A stretch of DNA of 5,548 nt from Candidatus Bathyarchaeota archaeon (GTDB lineage: Archaea > Thermoproteota > Bathyarchaeia > TCS64). The notes under the pieces were generated by a model. That model did no database searches, had not been told where the DNA came from, and saw only the letters and a list, made by a program, of their open reading frames with translations. This document shows, piece by piece, positions 4,845 to 5,548 of the stretch (positions within the stretch are counted from its first letter, which is position 1; every line of letters begins with the position of its first letter). The translations under genes and the position numbers were made by a program. The stretch spans positions 1 to 5,548 of the forward strand of contig VGJH01000091.1 in the NCBI GenBank assembly GCA_016867505.1, given 5' to 3'.

Positions 4845-5548
4845 TCATTTTGCAATATGTTTTATAGTTTTTCCTGCTCTAATGTTTAGGTAAACATCGT
4901 CTTGTAAAGCTATTTTTCCGTTGACTATGACTGCTTTGAATCCATTAGCGTATTGAAATGGTTTAATGTATGTAGCATTATCTCTGACCATTACTGGATC
5001 AAAGACTGTGATGTCAGCGTAGAAGCCTTCTTTAATATAACCACGTTCCAGTTTTTTGAAGCCAAATTTTTCTGCGGGCATACCAGTCATCTTATATACT
5101 GCCTCCTCAAGAGTCAGAACTTTCTTCTCCTTAACATAATCGTCAAGAACCTTTGCGTATGTTCCATAACCACGTGGATGAGCGCTGCCTACCCCGTAGT
5201 TTGGGATACCTCCATCATCACAGATCATACCGAATGGCTGCTTCATGAAATTCTCTATGTCGTAATCGTTTATGGAGCGACTGATGTAGCCTCCTCCACC
5301 ATTACTAATGACTCTGATGACTGCTTCAGCTGCACCCTCCGATGTTAATGGCAATTCCAAGAGCTTCATTAAATACTGTAGATTCTTACCAACTAATTCT
5401 GGGCTCCAGTTACACCTAGAAATCAGGATTCTGTCAAACTCAGTTCCCACTCGAAGGCCAAGCCCAATCTTAAGAACTTCCTTAATCGTTTCACGTTGTT
5501 CGGAGTTAGCTAGTCTAGCAAGAATAGCTGATTGTCCACCCTCTGAGC
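4845..5548 (-). CDS. N-acyl-D-amino-acid deacylase (D-aminoacylase), C-terminal part
   Basis: The minus-strand frame is open from the right edge to TGA at 4845 and gives 233 residues, about the last 40-45% of an amidohydrolase-superfamily N-acyl-D-amino-acid deacylase, which hydrolyses N-acyl-D-amino acids to D-amino acid and fatty or acetic acid using a metal-bound beta/alpha barrel. Family signatures, numbered from the first visible residue: C-D-D-G-G at 109-113 (family: S-D-G, with the catalytic Asp), H-P-R-G-Y-G-T at 123-129, the L-x-L-E-E-A-V-x-K-M-T-G-M-P-A-E block (145-158), G-Y-I-K-E-G-F-Y-A-D-I-T-V-F-D-P (169-184), and V-I-V-N-G-K near the end. The last two blocks belong to the small beta-sandwich domain. 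The metal-binding His/Cys residues of the N-terminal half lie outside the window. A GTG at 5450 could look like a start, but homologous sequence continues upstream (E-G-G-Q-S-A). The gene converges on the regulator operon with its stop only 5 nt past the small duplicated frame. Confidence 0.88.
   Translation of the reverse strand, partial: SEGGQSAILARLANSEQRETIKEVLKIGLGLRVGTEFDRILISRCNWSPELVGKNLQYLMKLLELPLTSEGAAEAVIRVISNGGGGYISRSINDYDIENFMKQPFGMICDDGGIPNYGVGSAHPRGYGTYAKVLDDYVKEKKVLTLEEAVYKMTGMPAEKFGFKKLERGYIKEGFYADITVFDPVMVRDNATYIKPFQYANGFKAVIVNGKIALQDDVYLNIRAGKTIKHIAK

Noticed and set aside
4953..5348. Plus-strand open frame opposite the deacylase
   Set aside because: The minus strand carries several strong D-aminoacylase blocks throughout; the plus-strand peptide looks random.
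5448..5450. GTG on the minus strand as start of a short deacylase gene
   Set aside because: The frame continues upstream to the edge with plausible family sequence, so this Val is internal.
1..5548. tRNA, rRNA, CRISPR array or insertion sequence
   Set aside because: No cloverleaf-like arms, regularly spaced repeats, transposase motifs or terminal inverted repeats were found by reading both strands.

Overview
The window looks archaeal. A Tfx/sigma-70-region-4-like helix-turn-helix regulator, TATA-like boxes 25-40 nt before start codons, short or near-leaderless 5' leaders, UUG starts and moderately AT-rich DNA with AT-rich spacers all point that way. I think of a mesophilic or moderately thermophilic Thermoproteota/Bathyarchaeia-type genome, but that lineage is a guess from memory of similar proteins, not a search result.

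Layout. Positions 1-695 (-) hold the N-terminal half of a major facilitator superfamily (MFS) transporter that runs off the left edge. Upstream of it on the same strand, 829-1155 (-) is a small AhpD/carboxymuconolactone-decarboxylase-fold protein with a complete Glu-CxxC-His redox centre. A 102-bp divergent spacer with a perfect palindrome and a clear TATA box separates it from 1258-2235 (+), a D-2-hydroxyacid dehydrogenase of an unusual Trp-rich subtype. That gene ends interlocked, stop codon over stop codon, with 2232-3548 (-), a complete 12-helix MFS transporter. An AT-rich divergent spacer (3549-3757) then leads to a two-gene unit on +: the regulator (3758-4225), with a C-terminal Cys cluster, overlapping by one base a small membrane protein with a damaged zinc ribbon (4225-4734). 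Behind these lies a 29-codon frame (4751-4840) that is a diverged, truncated copy of the membrane protein's N-terminus. The right edge (4845-5548, -) is the C-terminal part of an N-acyl-D-amino-acid deacylase.

How the genes may work together. Two exporters or importers, a 2-hydroxyacid dehydrogenase, a thiol redox protein and a D-aminoacylase fit uptake and breakdown of small organic acids and N-acylated D-amino acids, but no single pathway is proven. The most unusual part is the regulator plus membrane zinc-ribbon pair with its decayed tandem copy. It looks like a membrane-linked transcription control module that has been duplicated locally. No RNA genes, insertion sequences or CRISPR arrays were seen.
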